The notes: generated by a model not told the origin, from the sequence alone. Shown: positions 1 to 5,415, counted from the first letter of the stretch. The stretch: 6,404 nucleotides of DNA from an uncultured Bacteroidota bacterium (GCA_946480675.1 CAMLKS010000144.1:1-6404); one strand, 5' to 3'. Made by a program: numbers and translations.

Positions 1-17
1 TCGACGAGGAGAGTTAA
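1..17 (+). CDS. possible 3' end of an upstream plus-strand gene (partial)
   Basis: One plus-strand frame enters from the left edge and reads Asp-Glu-Glu-Ser before a TAA at 15-17. A strong terminator hairpin begins five bases later, as expected just after a gene. An acidic C-terminus is plausible, but four codons cannot identify a product. The other two frames have no stop as close to the hairpin. This is inferred from position only. Confidence 0.3.
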
Positions 18-21
18 ATGC

Positions 22-53
22 AAAAACACCCGCTGGAAAGCGGGCGTTTTTTT
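22..53. terminator. bidirectional intrinsic terminator
   Basis: A perfect 6-bp stem CCCGCT (29-34) / AGCGGG (39-44) closes a GGAA tetraloop (35-38). It is flanked by an A-tract (22-26) and a T-tract (47-53), so it has the form of a terminator on both strands. It sits between a probable plus-strand gene end (stop at 15-17) and the minus-strand gene ending at 91, and could serve both. Confidence 0.85.
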
Positions 54-90
54 ATTCGAGGGTATAATAAATAAGCTTTTCAATAATCTG

Positions 91-357
91 CTATCTGTCT
101 TTTATGCTTGCTTCCATTTCGTTCAGCTGCTTTACGGCTTCGTATAGGGCATGGGTGGTATGCGCACATACTACAGTGGTTTGGTTTTTCAGGGTAATAA
201 TGGAGTGAGGTGCGCCTATTGACCCGTCGGGGCCTATGGCGGCAATGTTTTTCACGGCAATGGGAATGGTAGTACCATGCAGGCTCTTCACCCTTATATA
301 TTCCATAAGCGTCAAATCTACATTTATGCTGCGATTAAAAATAATGACATTAGTCAT
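91..357 (-). CDS. hypothetical small beta-rich protein (88 aa)
   Basis: This 88-residue protein of unknown function has no signal peptide or membrane segment and is probably cytoplasmic. From residue 18 on it alternates short predicted strands: I-R-V-K, T-I-P-I-A-V, S-I-I-T-L and T-T-V-V-C-A. A short amphipathic helix, H-A-L-Y-E-A-V-K-Q-L, ends it. That layout (strands, then a 'T/S..EAV..L' helix) recalls small FlbD-like proteins common in Bacteroidota, but this is only a pattern resemblance. The start is uncertain: Met1 at 357 gives 88 aa, while Met18 at 306 gives 71 aa and begins right before the first strand. Neither has a Shine-Dalgarno sequence. It lies 39 bp downstream of the small membrane-protein gene at 397-564 on the same strand and may be co-transcribed with it. 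Confidence 0.65.
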   Translation of the reverse strand: MTNVIIFNRSINVDLTLMEYIRVKSLHGTTIPIAVKNIAAIGPDGSIGAPHSIITLKNQTTVVCAHTTHALYEAVKQLNEMEASIKDR

Positions 358-396
358 TATTGAGGAAAGAGGCGAAAAACGTGTGGATTGCTGCCT

Positions 397-564
397 TTAA
401 AGAAACAATAGCCATGCTATAAAAAGCATGAGCAGCAGGAAGCCTGTTACAATCATCCAGTTTTTATTGCGCTTCATGCCCCTTGCTATCAGGAATGTAG
501 CTATAATAAGAGGTACAAGCACAGCTAATGCCAGCAAGACAAGTATGAGTACATCAGCAGTCAA
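397..564 (-). CDS. small two-helix membrane protein, TTG start (55 aa)
   Basis: A reading frame of 56 codons including stop starts at TTG (562-564) and ends at TAA (397-399). An in-frame stop lies only a few codons upstream, and there is no ATG before residue 30. The translation is a hairpin-type integral membrane protein. The first hydrophobic helix is at about residues 5-27 (LILVLLALAVLVPLII...). A short basic loop R-G-M-K-R-N-K-N follows at 28-35, and a second helix at about 36-55 ends in W-L-L-F-L. The positively charged loop suggests both termini face outward with the loop inside. No family is recognised. Codon use (many ATA, CTG, CTT, GCA) resembles the neighbouring genes. A TGGCACG + T-tract promoter-like element lies 57 bp upstream. 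The ordered two-helix design makes chance unlikely, but the TTG start keeps confidence moderate. Confidence 0.5.
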   Translation of the reverse strand: MTADVLILVLLALAVLVPLIIATFLIARGMKRNKNWMIVTGFLLLMLFIAWLLFL

Positions 565-596
565 AACACAATATGGTTAAATCAATAATTATTAAT

Positions 597-621
597 TGAC
601 ACGTAAATCAAAAACGTGCCA
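597..621 (-). promoter_or_regulatory. candidate promoter, TGGCACG + T-tract motif (copy D)
   Basis: Read on the minus strand, TGGCACG begins at 621 and is followed by TTTTT and GATTT. The same TGGCA[C/T][A/G] + T-rich arrangement precedes three plus-strand genes (3256, 5369, 5834). TGGCACG equals the -24 consensus of sigma-54 promoters, but the expected GC of the -12 element is absent. It lies 57 bp before the TTG at 564, somewhat farther than the 44-47 bp of the other copies. Inference from motif sharing. Confidence 0.35.
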
Positions 622-735
622 GTATACATATAAAAAGCGCTAACTGGAGGGAAGGTTATATTGCTAATATATGCCTGTATTCTATAGAAACAAAAGAAAC
701 GGCATAAAATTGTTATTAAAAAGCAAGTAAAGTAA

Positions 736-757
736 CACCCGCCGGTGGGGGCGGGTG
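736..757 (-). terminator. intrinsic terminator of the 786-1181 gene
   Basis: An 8-bp perfect GC-rich stem CACCCGCC (736-743) / GGCGGGTG (750-757) has a 6-base loop. Read on the minus strand it is followed by a T-rich run (TTACTTTACTTGCTTTTT). It begins about 29 bases after the stop codon of the secreted six-cysteine protein. An outer pair AAGCAA (721-726) / TTGCTT (764-769) could extend the structure. Confidence 0.75.
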
Positions 758-785
758 CGTGTTTTGCTTGAATTCTTATGTGCCA

Positions 786-1181
786 TTAATTTATCAAGAG
801 ATCGCCCGTTACAGGGTCGTAAGTGATGGGTACGGTAGCAGGTGAAAAGCAGCCGGCATTGGTAACACTGGTGCTGGCCGGATAATTGGCACAGGTGGCA
901 CCGGTAAATGAACCGATATTGGTAACGCCGCAGCTGCCCTGGAAGAGTATCCAGTACCCTGTTTCTTCGCCCACGCCGCATGGTGTAACGGGCGTAGGCA
1001 AAGGAGCGCTGCCACCGGGCCATAGGGTTACATGATTGCCGATAGATACCTGTGAACATGCAATGGGGTCGTAACATACCTGGTAGATGCGTACTACCTG
1101 CGTGGTGTTGTTGATGACATTTTGCGCCTTTGCGGCGATGCCGGCTACGGCCAGCAGGCAAATGAGAAAAATTGTTTTCAT
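786..1181 (-). CDS. secreted six-cysteine protein of unknown function (131 aa)
   Basis: The product is an exported protein of about 112 mature residues. The chosen start at 1181 places a classic signal peptide at the very N-terminus: Met-Lys-Thr, then a hydrophobic core I-F-L-I-C-L-L-A-V-A-G-I-A, then A-K-A before Gln20. Cleavage before Gln, as here, is common in Bacteroidota. A longer open frame reaches 1235 but would bury the signal peptide; Met at 1187 (133 aa) is the only close alternative. The mature part has six cysteines (36, 42, 68, 84, 97, 111), an even number that suits three disulfides in the periplasm or outside the cell. It is rich in Thr, Val, Gly and Pro, with a W-P-G-G turn near 54-57, suggesting a beta-rich fold. 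I do not recognise a family. It appears monocistronic, with its own terminator (736-757) and a candidate promoter at 1209-1239. Confidence 0.75.
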   Translation of the reverse strand: MKTIFLICLLAVAGIAAKAQNVINNTTQVVRIYQVCYDPIACSQVSIGNHVTLWPGGSAPLPTPVTPCGVGEETGYWILFQGSCGVTNIGSFTGATCANYPASTSVTNAGCFSPATVPITYDPVTGDLLIN

Positions 1182-1208
1182 GGTCATAGTATTTAAATGG
1201 TGATAACA

Positions 1209-1239
1209 TAAAGATATAGACCCGCTTGATATCAAACAA
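1209..1239 (-). promoter_or_regulatory. candidate Bacteroidota housekeeping promoter for 786-1181
   Basis: On the minus strand a TTG (1239-1237) lies 20 bases before TATCTTTA (1216-1209). The second box matches the Bacteroidota -7 consensus TAnnTTTG at all but the last base, and the spacing to the -33 TTG is as expected. Transcription would begin near 1203-1206, about 22-25 bases before the ATG at 1181. One mismatch in an AT-rich stretch keeps confidence low. A 7-bp inverted repeat (1218-1224 / 1252-1258) overlaps the spacer. Confidence 0.35.
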
Positions 1240-1280
1240 CCGAGAAAATAACGGGTCTTTGTGGAAGGATACTAGATAAA

Positions 1281-1751
1281 CTATTTCATCAGCCGTATCA
1301 CCAACCCTATCTGCCCCATGTGGTACATATCGTGGTGTATCAGGCCCAGTATATAGTACTCATTGGTATGCACGCCGGTAGGGCTGGTTTGCTGCAGGAA
1401 GCTATCGTCCTGCGTGCGCAGATATTCCAGCAGTTCTTCGCGGCCATTGTAAAAAGCAGCTTTCAGGGCATCCCACCCCTGCAGGCTCAGGGTTTCATTG
1501 GCTATCCAGTCCAGCGCGCTGTCTTCGGCAGATATGGTGCGCGGCAGGCCCTGTAGTATATTAAATACCGATACCTGCCACTGGTACAGGTGCGATACCA
1601 ATTGCGCCACACTGTGTATGCCATCTACAGGCTGTATAAATGCGGCATGGGCGCTTAGCGGCTCCAGTTTTTTGGCAAAGGTTTCATCTATCCACAGGTC
1701 GCCGTGGATGGCATCCCGCAGTTGTGCTATGTAACTTTCTAAACGGTTCAT
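1281..1751 (-). CDS. DinB/YfiT-superfamily protein, putative metal-dependent (156 aa)
   Basis: This is a four-helix-bundle protein of the DinB superfamily, whose members often bind a divalent metal through three histidines and include thiol-dependent transferases and many proteins of unknown substrate. The likely triad is visible: His54 in H-S-V-A-Q-L-V-S-H-L-Y-Q-W, and His140 and His144 in the C-terminal H-H-D-M-Y-H-M-G-Q-I motif, which is the best signature of the family. His46 is also placed as in homologues. The 156-aa length fits the family's usual 150-170 residues. I chose the ATG at 1751 (M-N-R-L-E-S-Y); the open frame continues to a GTG at 1817, but that only adds a tail without a family match. 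There is no signal peptide, so it is cytoplasmic. A -7-like TAACTTTA lies on the minus strand at 1789-1782, without a clear -33 partner. The reaction cannot be told from sequence. Confidence 0.88.
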   Translation of the reverse strand: MNRLESYIAQLRDAIHGDLWIDETFAKKLEPLSAHAAFIQPVDGIHSVAQLVSHLYQWQVSVFNILQGLPRTISAEDSALDWIANETLSLQGWDALKAAFYNGREELLEYLRTQDDSFLQQTSPTGVHTNEYYILGLIHHDMYHMGQIGLVIRLMK

Positions 1752-1923
1752 GATGGTTGCAAGTTGAGTGAAGTGGATAGATAAAGTTAGGGCTTCTGAA
1801 AAGAATTGCTCGTTCACCCCAGAAATTAGGGCATAGCTACCTATTATTTTTAAACCCCTTATGCGCTGTAGTAATTTGCGATTAGTTCATAAGTAGTAAT
1901 GTGGCGGCAATCGCATTACTATA

Positions 1924-1953
1924 AACCCTGGCATGCGCCGGGGTTCACTTTTA
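1924..1953 (+). terminator. terminator-like hairpin in intergenic region
   Basis: AACCCTGGC (1924-1932) pairs with GCCGGGGTT (1937-1945): nine pairs, one of them a T-G wobble, around an ATGC loop. The plus strand continues with CACTTTTAT, a poor but T-rich tail; the minus strand has no T-tract after the hairpin. No plus-strand gene precedes it, so it could end an unannotated small transcript or be part of the DinB gene's upstream region. Confidence 0.4.
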
Positions 1954-2112
1954 TATACCATTCCTCCACGCATTTTAAAATTCACCACAAAAAACGGAGC
2001 ATACACACCATCGATTTTTCGGAGGGTCAGCAGCATTCTATTTTTACATCGGTTAAATGAAGGATGGAAGCAGGATGGCCATAAACAGTTTTTTTAGTTT
2101 CCCCTTATACAG

Positions 2113-2141
2113 GCTCCGGTTTCGTCCGGGGCTTATTTTTT
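2113..2141 (+). terminator. terminator-like hairpin downstream of the beta-barrel gene
   Basis: GCTCCGG (2113-2119) pairs with CCGGGGC (2126-2132), with one wobble, around TTTCGT. A T-rich tail TTATTTTTT follows on the plus strand. It lies 22 bases past the end of the minus-strand gene 2155-2685, so it might end that transcript, but on that strand no T-tract follows the stem. By sequence it works better on the plus strand, where no upstream gene is evident. Confidence 0.55.
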
Positions 2142-2154
2142 AGGAGATACTATA

Positions 2155-2685
2155 TTATTTCTGTTTTGATTTTTCCCTGCCTATATAAAAAGTAATGCCT
2201 GCTGTTACGGGCATACCTATTTCGCTCACAGTTCGCTCGGTGGTCCACGGTTTCCGGCCTACCATATTGTATCGGTCATCACTGTATTTTACAAGGTTGG
2301 CACTTATATAACGGGGGCTGGCCTCTACCAGCAGGCGCACCTGTTTCCCCAACCGGTGCGAATAGCCCAGTTGCACACCTGCATGGTAACCATCGCCGCC
2401 GCCATACTTCCTGCTTGTCAATTCATCGATGCCTGCATTAAGGCCTGCATAAAAATGATTGCCCATGCCTTGCCGTGTATGGTAATTGAAAAATAATTCC
2501 TTGTAGGCATAATTGCCCTCTGCCCATGTAATACCCGCTTCAAAAGCTGTAACAGTATAAGAGGCTTTCAGGTTTATGGCAGCACCGCCAGCCGTGCCGA
2601 AAGCAGCGCCTGCATTGATGCCGATGCCTGTGCGTGCTGTAACGAATGCCGGGAATAAGAGGAGGGGTAGGATATAGCGTAGCAT
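2155..2685 (-). CDS. predicted small outer-membrane beta-barrel protein (176 aa)
   Basis: This is probably an exported outer-membrane protein. Residues 1-17 form a short signal peptide (L-P-L-L-L-F-P-A-F-V-T-A, cleavage near Ala17). The rest consists of alternating hydrophobic/polar stretches of about 9-11 residues separated by Gly-, Asn- and Asp-rich turns: around 20-29, 35-42, 46-55, 60-69, 76-86, 99-110, 114-124 and 157-168. This fits an eight-strand barrel of the OmpA/OmpW-like size class. Strand 76-86 (N-H-F-Y-A-G-L-N-A-G) and the last strand, which ends in T-F-Y-I-G, have the aromatic girdle pattern. A basic tail (R-E-K-S-K-Q-K) follows the last strand, so the terminal aromatic is not the final residue as in classical barrels. 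No ligand or partner can be inferred. The ATG at 2685 directly precedes the signal peptide. It appears monocistronic, divergent from 2852. Confidence 0.72.
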   Translation of the reverse strand: MLRYILPLLLFPAFVTARTGIGINAGAAFGTAGGAAINLKASYTVTAFEAGITWAEGNYAYKELFFNYHTRQGMGNHFYAGLNAGIDELTSRKYGGGDGYHAGVQLGYSHRLGKQVRLLVEASPRYISANLVKYSDDRYNMVGRKPWTTERTVSEIGMPVTAGITFYIGREKSKQK

Positions 2686-2851
2686 ATGTAAATGGGGTTA
2701 GGTTGAGCTAAAAGTAACTGTTAAGGAAATTCTAAAGAAAAGTTTTTTGTAAAAATACTGTAACCTTTTTGCTGCCTGTGCGACTAACATAAGTAAGCGC
2801 ACTGCAAAAGAACTTGCGCCATCATCATTAAACCAACAAAAAACCAACTAT

Positions 2852-3169
2852 ATGAAAAGTTTAAAAATCGCTTTCGTTACCGCAATGGTATTGTTAACCT
2901 CCGCTTTTACATCTAAAGCAGCACCTGCCGTGCTCACTACCATCAGCAATGTGCACACCACGCCCGATAATAAACTGGTGATACAGCCTGTGCAGGCTAC
3001 CGGCCAGCTGGATGTAGTGATAACTACCAAAGATGGGAAAACCGTGTGCCGCAAAACTGTGAAAGGCAATGATAATGCCATACCGCTGAACAAGCTGCAG
3101 CAGGGTAAATATAAAGTGAATATTAAAAGCGCTAACAGCCAGCAAAGCATAAACCTTGTGATACTGTAA
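2852..3169 (+). CDS. exported single-domain T9SS-CTD/DUF3244-like protein (105 aa)
   Basis: A signal peptide occupies residues 1-23 (M-K-S-L-K, hydrophobic core, S-K-A | A-P). A short linker and one beta-sandwich of about 65 residues follow. The domain carries the hallmarks of Bacteroidota type-A sorting domains and of DUF3244: N-K-L-V-I (40-44), L-D-V-V-I-T-T-K-D-G-K-T-V (53-65), I-P-L-N-K-L-Q-Q-G-K-Y-K-V-N-I (77-91), and a final strand N-L-V-I-L. Normally such a domain is the C-terminal tail of a large cargo protein. Here there is no cargo, and the usual 'PNP' opening is missing. It may therefore be a free periplasmic Ig-like protein rather than a true T9SS substrate. One cysteine (66) is present. 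The start is clear from the signal peptide; the leader is A-rich with no Shine-Dalgarno. A terminator follows at 3210-3243. Confidence 0.75.
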   Translation: MKSLKIAFVTAMVLLTSAFTSKAAPAVLTTISNVHTTPDNKLVIQPVQATGQLDVVITTKDGKTVCRKTVKGNDNAIPLNKLQQGKYKVNIKSANSQQSINLVIL

Positions 3170-3209
3170 GATATGTGAACACAACGCCGAAAACCCCATC
3201 CTGCACAGG

Positions 3210-3243
3210 TCCCGCTACTCTCATAGGGCGGGATTTGTATTTT
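3210..3243 (+). terminator. intrinsic terminator after the CTD-like gene
   Basis: TCCCGC (3210-3215) pairs perfectly with GCGGGA (3228-3233) across a 12-base loop and is followed by TTTGTATTTT. It lies 40 bases after the stop at 3169 and separates this gene from the operon starting at 3302. Confidence 0.7.
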
Positions 3244-3254
3244 GCTAACAAGCT

Positions 3255-3280
3255 GTGGCATAGTTTTTTAAAAATAAAGG
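3255..3280 (+). promoter_or_regulatory. candidate stress promoter, TGGCATA + T-tract motif (copy A)
   Basis: TGGCA at 3256-3260 is followed by TAG and a TTTTTT run. It lies 46 bp before the ATG at 3302, nearly the same distance as in copies B (47 bp, 5369) and C (44 bp, 5834). An ACTAAAA at 3285-3291 recurs at the same place in copy C (5861-5867). The -24-like half resembles sigma-54 promoters; the -12 GC is absent. Inference from the shared motif. Confidence 0.45.
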
Positions 3281-3301
3281 TGATACTAAAACCAACGAGC
3301 T

Positions 3302-3766
3302 ATGTCACAAGTAGAAACAACAGCCGAAGTGCTGAACGACCTGGTAAAGATTAATAACGACCGGATAGAAGGGTATAACCGTGCCATTAACGAGCTGCAC
3401 GACCTGGATATTGACCTGAAAGCGGAATTCCGCCATTTTATAGCAGACAGTGAAGCGTTTAAGCAAGAACTGTCTTCCCTTATCTCATCATTGGGCGGCG
3501 ATGTGGCCACCGGCACTACCATGAGTGGTAAGATATACCGTGCCTGGATGGATGTGAAAGCCACCTTTACAGGGGGCGACCGTAAATCGGTAATAGCCGC
3601 CTGCGAGTTTGGCGAGGATGCCGCGCAGAAAGCTTATAAAACAGCACTGGAAATGAGCGGCGAGCTGACACCAGAAGCTGTGAACCTGATAAATGAACAA
3701 CAGCAGGCACTGAAAAAAGCGCATGATATGGTGAAAGCGCAGCGCGATTCGCACAAAGCACTTTAA
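3302..3766 (+). CDS. PA2169-family four-helix-bundle protein (DUF2383), ferritin-like
   Basis: This is a cytoplasmic 154-aa protein of the PA2169/DUF2383 family, a ferritin-like four-helix bundle of unknown biochemical role. Recognisable landmarks are the opening helix with L-N-D-L-V-K-I-N-N-D-R (11-21); the Glu/His-rich second helix (about 36-62); the highly conserved S-G-K-I-Y-R-A-W-M-D-V-K-A-T-F (75-89); and C-E-F-G-E-D (101-106) opening the next helix. The last helix, rich in Gln, Lys and Ala, ends at residue 154. Acidic and histidine residues that could hold a metal are present (E23, E42, H45, E51, E102, E105, H141), but which of them bind is not known. There is no signal peptide, and the length is typical. 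It is the first gene of an operon with the DUF4142 lipoprotein 33 bp downstream, and is preceded by candidate promoter copy A. Members of this family often turn up in stress gene sets. Confidence 0.92.
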   Translation: MSQVETTAEVLNDLVKINNDRIEGYNRAINELHDLDIDLKAEFRHFIADSEAFKQELSSLISSLGGDVATGTTMSGKIYRAWMDVKATFTGGDRKSVIAACEFGEDAAQKAYKTALEMSGELTPEAVNLINEQQQALKKAHDMVKAQRDSHKAL

Positions 3767-3799
3767 CGGAATATTAATTAACCACTAAACTACCAACAA

Positions 3800-4381
3800 A
3801 TGAAGAAAACAATCAAAGCAATAGCAGGCGCCGGTGTATTGATGGCTGCACTGTTTACAACATCGTGCAGTGAGGGGACGCAAGACCATATGGAGAATGA
3901 AGCCGACACGGCGATGGCTAAAGTAGAGAACAAAGTAGATGAAGTAAGGGCCGATATAGATGAGTATCGCGATGAGAATTTTGTGCAGGATGTAGCTGAA
4001 ATGAACAGCGAAGAACTGCACCTACTGGCCCTGGGCCAGCAGAAAGGCACCCATAAAGAAGTGAAAGCTGCCGCAAAGAAAATGGAAGCGTATCACAATA
4101 GCATGGGTAAAGAACTGCAGGCACTGGCTACTGCTAAAAACTATAAGCTGGATGCAGATGATGACGAGAACAAAGATGCACTGGCCAACGATAATGCAGG
4201 CACAGACTGGGATAAGCGCTGGGCCGATAAAGTGGTAGATGCGCACGAGAAAGCGATTAAAAAATTTGAGCGCGGACAAGAGAAAGCAACTGACCCGGAA
4301 CTGAAGGCGTGGATAGATAAGGAGCTGCCTGCACTGCGTGAGCATTATAATGCTGCAAAGGAATTACAGTCTAAACTGTGA
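3800..4381 (+). CDS. DUF4142-domain lipoprotein (193 aa)
   Basis: This is an envelope lipoprotein with a ferritin-like DUF4142 bundle. Residues 1-22 are a lipoprotein signal (K-K-T-I-K, hydrophobic stretch, L-F-T-T-S) ending at Cys23, the likely lipidated residue; Thr at -3 makes the lipobox imperfect, which Bacteroidota tolerate. An acidic, probably flexible helix covers about 30-58. The DUF4142 domain runs from F-V-Q-D-V-A-E-M (61-68) to the end. Its features are K-G-T-H-K-E-V-K (82-89), A-Y-H-N-S-M (97-102), a variable Asp-rich loop (117-137), V-D-A-H-E-K-A (146-152), and P-A-L-R-E-H-Y (177-183). The four histidines (85, 99, 149, 182) sit where family members have conserved ones and could bind metal; this is not proven. 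It follows the cytoplasmic DUF2383 gene by 33 bp with no terminator between, so the two are probably one transcript, ended by the hairpin at 4424-4460. Confidence 0.92.
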   Translation: MKKTIKAIAGAGVLMAALFTTSCSEGTQDHMENEADTAMAKVENKVDEVRADIDEYRDENFVQDVAEMNSEELHLLALGQQKGTHKEVKAAAKKMEAYHNSMGKELQALATAKNYKLDADDDENKDALANDNAGTDWDKRWADKVVDAHEKAIKKFERGQEKATDPELKAWIDKELPALREHYNAAKELQSKL

Positions 4382-4393
4382 AAGCAGGTCTCG

Positions 4394-4418
4394 AAGGGGA
4401 TTGACCATGCCCCTTTTG
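4394..4418 (+). terminator. first, weaker hairpin of a tandem terminator
   Basis: AAGGGG (4394-4399) pairs with CCCCTT (4410-4415) around a 10-base loop, followed by TTG only. It begins 13 bases after the DUF4142 stop and precedes the strong terminator at 4424. It may help folding or protect the 3' end after trimming. Confidence 0.4.
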
Positions 4419-4423
4419 ATGAT

Positions 4424-4460
4424 GAAGAGCCGGGAAGTTTAGTACCGGCTCTTCTTTTTT
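4424..4460 (+). terminator. strong intrinsic terminator of the DUF2383-DUF4142 operon
   Basis: A perfect 10-bp stem GAAGAGCCGG (4424-4433) / CCGGCTCTTC (4445-4454) with an 11-base loop runs straight into six T residues (4455-4460). It is the strongest terminator in the window and sits 43 bases after the DUF4142 stop. It makes read-through into the SDR gene at 4495 unlikely. Confidence 0.92.
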
Positions 4461-4494
4461 ATGTAGGTATGTCATTTATATAAATCATGATACT

Positions 4495-5340
4495 ATGGAT
4501 AAGAAACTGAAACAGCAAAACGACAAAAGCAAAGCAAAGTATGAAAAGCTGCTGCAGGAAGCACCTATACGCGATGGCTATGCGGGTAGCGGCAAGCTGC
4601 AGGATAAAGTGGCCATCATTACCGGGGGCGATAGTGGTATAGGCAGGGCAGTAGCCGTGCATTTTGCACGGGAAGGTGCCGATGTGGCCATCGTGTACCT
4701 GGAAAGTGATGAGGATGCGAAAGAAACACAGGGCCTGGTGGAAGCTGAAGGCCGCAAATGCTTGCTGATGAAAGGTGATATAAGCAGTGAAGCCTTTTGC
4801 AAAAAAGTGGTAAAAGATACCCAAAGCAAGCTGGGGGCATTGCACATATTGGTAAACAATGCCGGCACACATGAGGAAGATGAAGAAATAAGCGGCATTT
4901 CAAAAAAACAATTGCAACGCACTTTTGATGTAAATGTGTTCTCGATGTTTTACATCACACAGGCGGCTGTGGAAATAATGGAACAAGGTGGGTGTGTCAT
5001 CAATACCACATCTGTAACGGCATACAGGGGTAGTGAACACCTGCTCGATTATTCGGCATCGAAAGGTGCTATGGTATCCTTTACCCGGTCGCTGGGTAAA
5101 AACCTTGCTGCTAAAGGCATACGCGTGAATGCGATAGCGCCTGGCCCTATATGGACACCGCTGGTGGTGGCATCATTTGATGCGGAACACCTGGCTAAGT
5201 TTGGCAAGGATACGCCCATGGGGCGTGCCGGCCTGCCGCGCGAAGTAGCGCCTGCATATGTGTACCTGGCGTGCGATGACAGTAGCTATATGACAGGGCA
5301 GGTGCTGCACATAAACGGCGGTGATGTAGTAGGTGGATGA
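4495..5340 (+). CDS. SDR-family oxidoreductase, YhdF/YghA general-stress type (281 aa)
   Basis: This is a classical short-chain dehydrogenase/reductase, cytoplasmic and NAD(P)-dependent; the substrate is unknown. All core motifs are intact: the cofactor-binding T-G-G-D-S-G-I-G (43-50), Asp95 before the adenine pocket, N-N-A-G (121-124), Asn147, catalytic Ser173 and Y-S-A-S-K (Tyr186, Lys190), P-G-P-I-W-T (217-221), and the C-terminal G-Q-V-L-H-I-N-G-G. A charged N-terminal extension of about 37 residues (Lys/Gln-rich, then A-P-I-R-D-G-Y before the fold) marks the clade that includes Bacillus YhdF/YdaD and E. coli YghA. Those proteins are usually 285-300 aa and often induced by general stress. 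The first ATG is used, with no Shine-Dalgarno. Its promoter must lie in the short space between 4455 and 4494, just after the strong terminator; no clear -33/-7 pair is visible there. Confidence 0.95.
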   Translation: MDKKLKQQNDKSKAKYEKLLQEAPIRDGYAGSGKLQDKVAIITGGDSGIGRAVAVHFAREGADVAIVYLESDEDAKETQGLVEAEGRKCLLMKGDISSEAFCKKVVKDTQSKLGALHILVNNAGTHEEDEEISGISKKQLQRTFDVNVFSMFYITQAAVEIMEQGGCVINTTSVTAYRGSEHLLDYSASKGAMVSFTRSLGKNLAAKGIRVNAIAPGPIWTPLVVASFDAEHLAKFGKDTPMGRAGLPREVAPAYVYLACDDSSYMTGQVLHINGGDVVGG

Positions 5341-5367
5341 CAAATTTATTGTGATAATGCTCGAGGG

Positions 5368-5392
5368 TTGGCACGGTGTTTTTTTACTAGTT
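5368..5392 (+). promoter_or_regulatory. candidate stress promoter, TGGCACG + T-tract motif (copy B)
   Basis: TTGGCACG (TGGCA at 5369-5373) is followed by GTG and seven T residues. It is 47 bp before the ATG at 5416. It shares with copy C both this element and a 9-base identical leader segment AAAAACTTA (5401-5409 and 5864-5872) just before the start. It matches the sigma-54 -24 consensus exactly, but the -12 position reads TTTTT instead of TTGCA. Confidence 0.48.
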
Positions 5393-5415
5393 AGCAGAAC
5401 AAAAACTTATTCGTT

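Larger units (their letters stand above)
1752..2154. other. 403-bp intergenic region with several hairpins
   Basis: No confident gene lies here. Contents: an 8-bp perfect inverted repeat TAGTAATG (1894-1901) / CATTACTA (1914-1921); immediately after it a 9-bp hairpin (1924-1945); and a third hairpin with a good plus-strand T-tract (2113-2141). A minus-strand ATG frame of 49 codons (2036 to the stop at 1887) contains no recognisable motif and runs through two of the hairpins, so I do not call it a gene. The hairpins' plus-strand orientation is unexplained because both flanking genes are on the minus strand. Confidence 0.6.

Noticed and set aside
583..598. AT-rich near-palindrome upstream of the two-helix protein gene
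   Set aside because: The arms are about five bases of A/T only, as expected by chance in an AT-rich leader.
1182..1235. N-terminal extension of the six-cysteine protein to the start at 1235
   Set aside because: It would place 18 polar residues before a clear signal peptide, and it overlaps the candidate -7 and -33 elements.
682..1239. 185-aa minus-strand frame overlapping the six-cysteine gene
   Set aside because: It overlaps the 786-1181 gene in another frame. That gene has a clear signal peptide at its start and a terminator after its stop; the longer frame has neither and is rich in His, Arg and Cys as shadow frames often are.
1752..1817. GTG-initiated N-terminal extension of the DinB protein
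   Set aside because: The 22 added residues have no family match, and the ATG at 1751 gives the normal family length.
1887..2036. Minus-strand ATG frame of 49 codons in the 1752-2154 gap
   Set aside because: It has no recognisable motif or leader and runs through two hairpins. It is better explained as chance, though a homology search could revive it.
4459..4922. Antisense frames inside the SDR gene
   Set aside because: The SDR reading is complete with all catalytic motifs; these frames are its shadows.
5369..5385. Canonical sigma-54 promoter at copy B
   Set aside because: The -24 half is exact, but the GC of the -12 half is missing here and in the other three copies. I therefore report only a sigma-54-like or alternative-sigma element.
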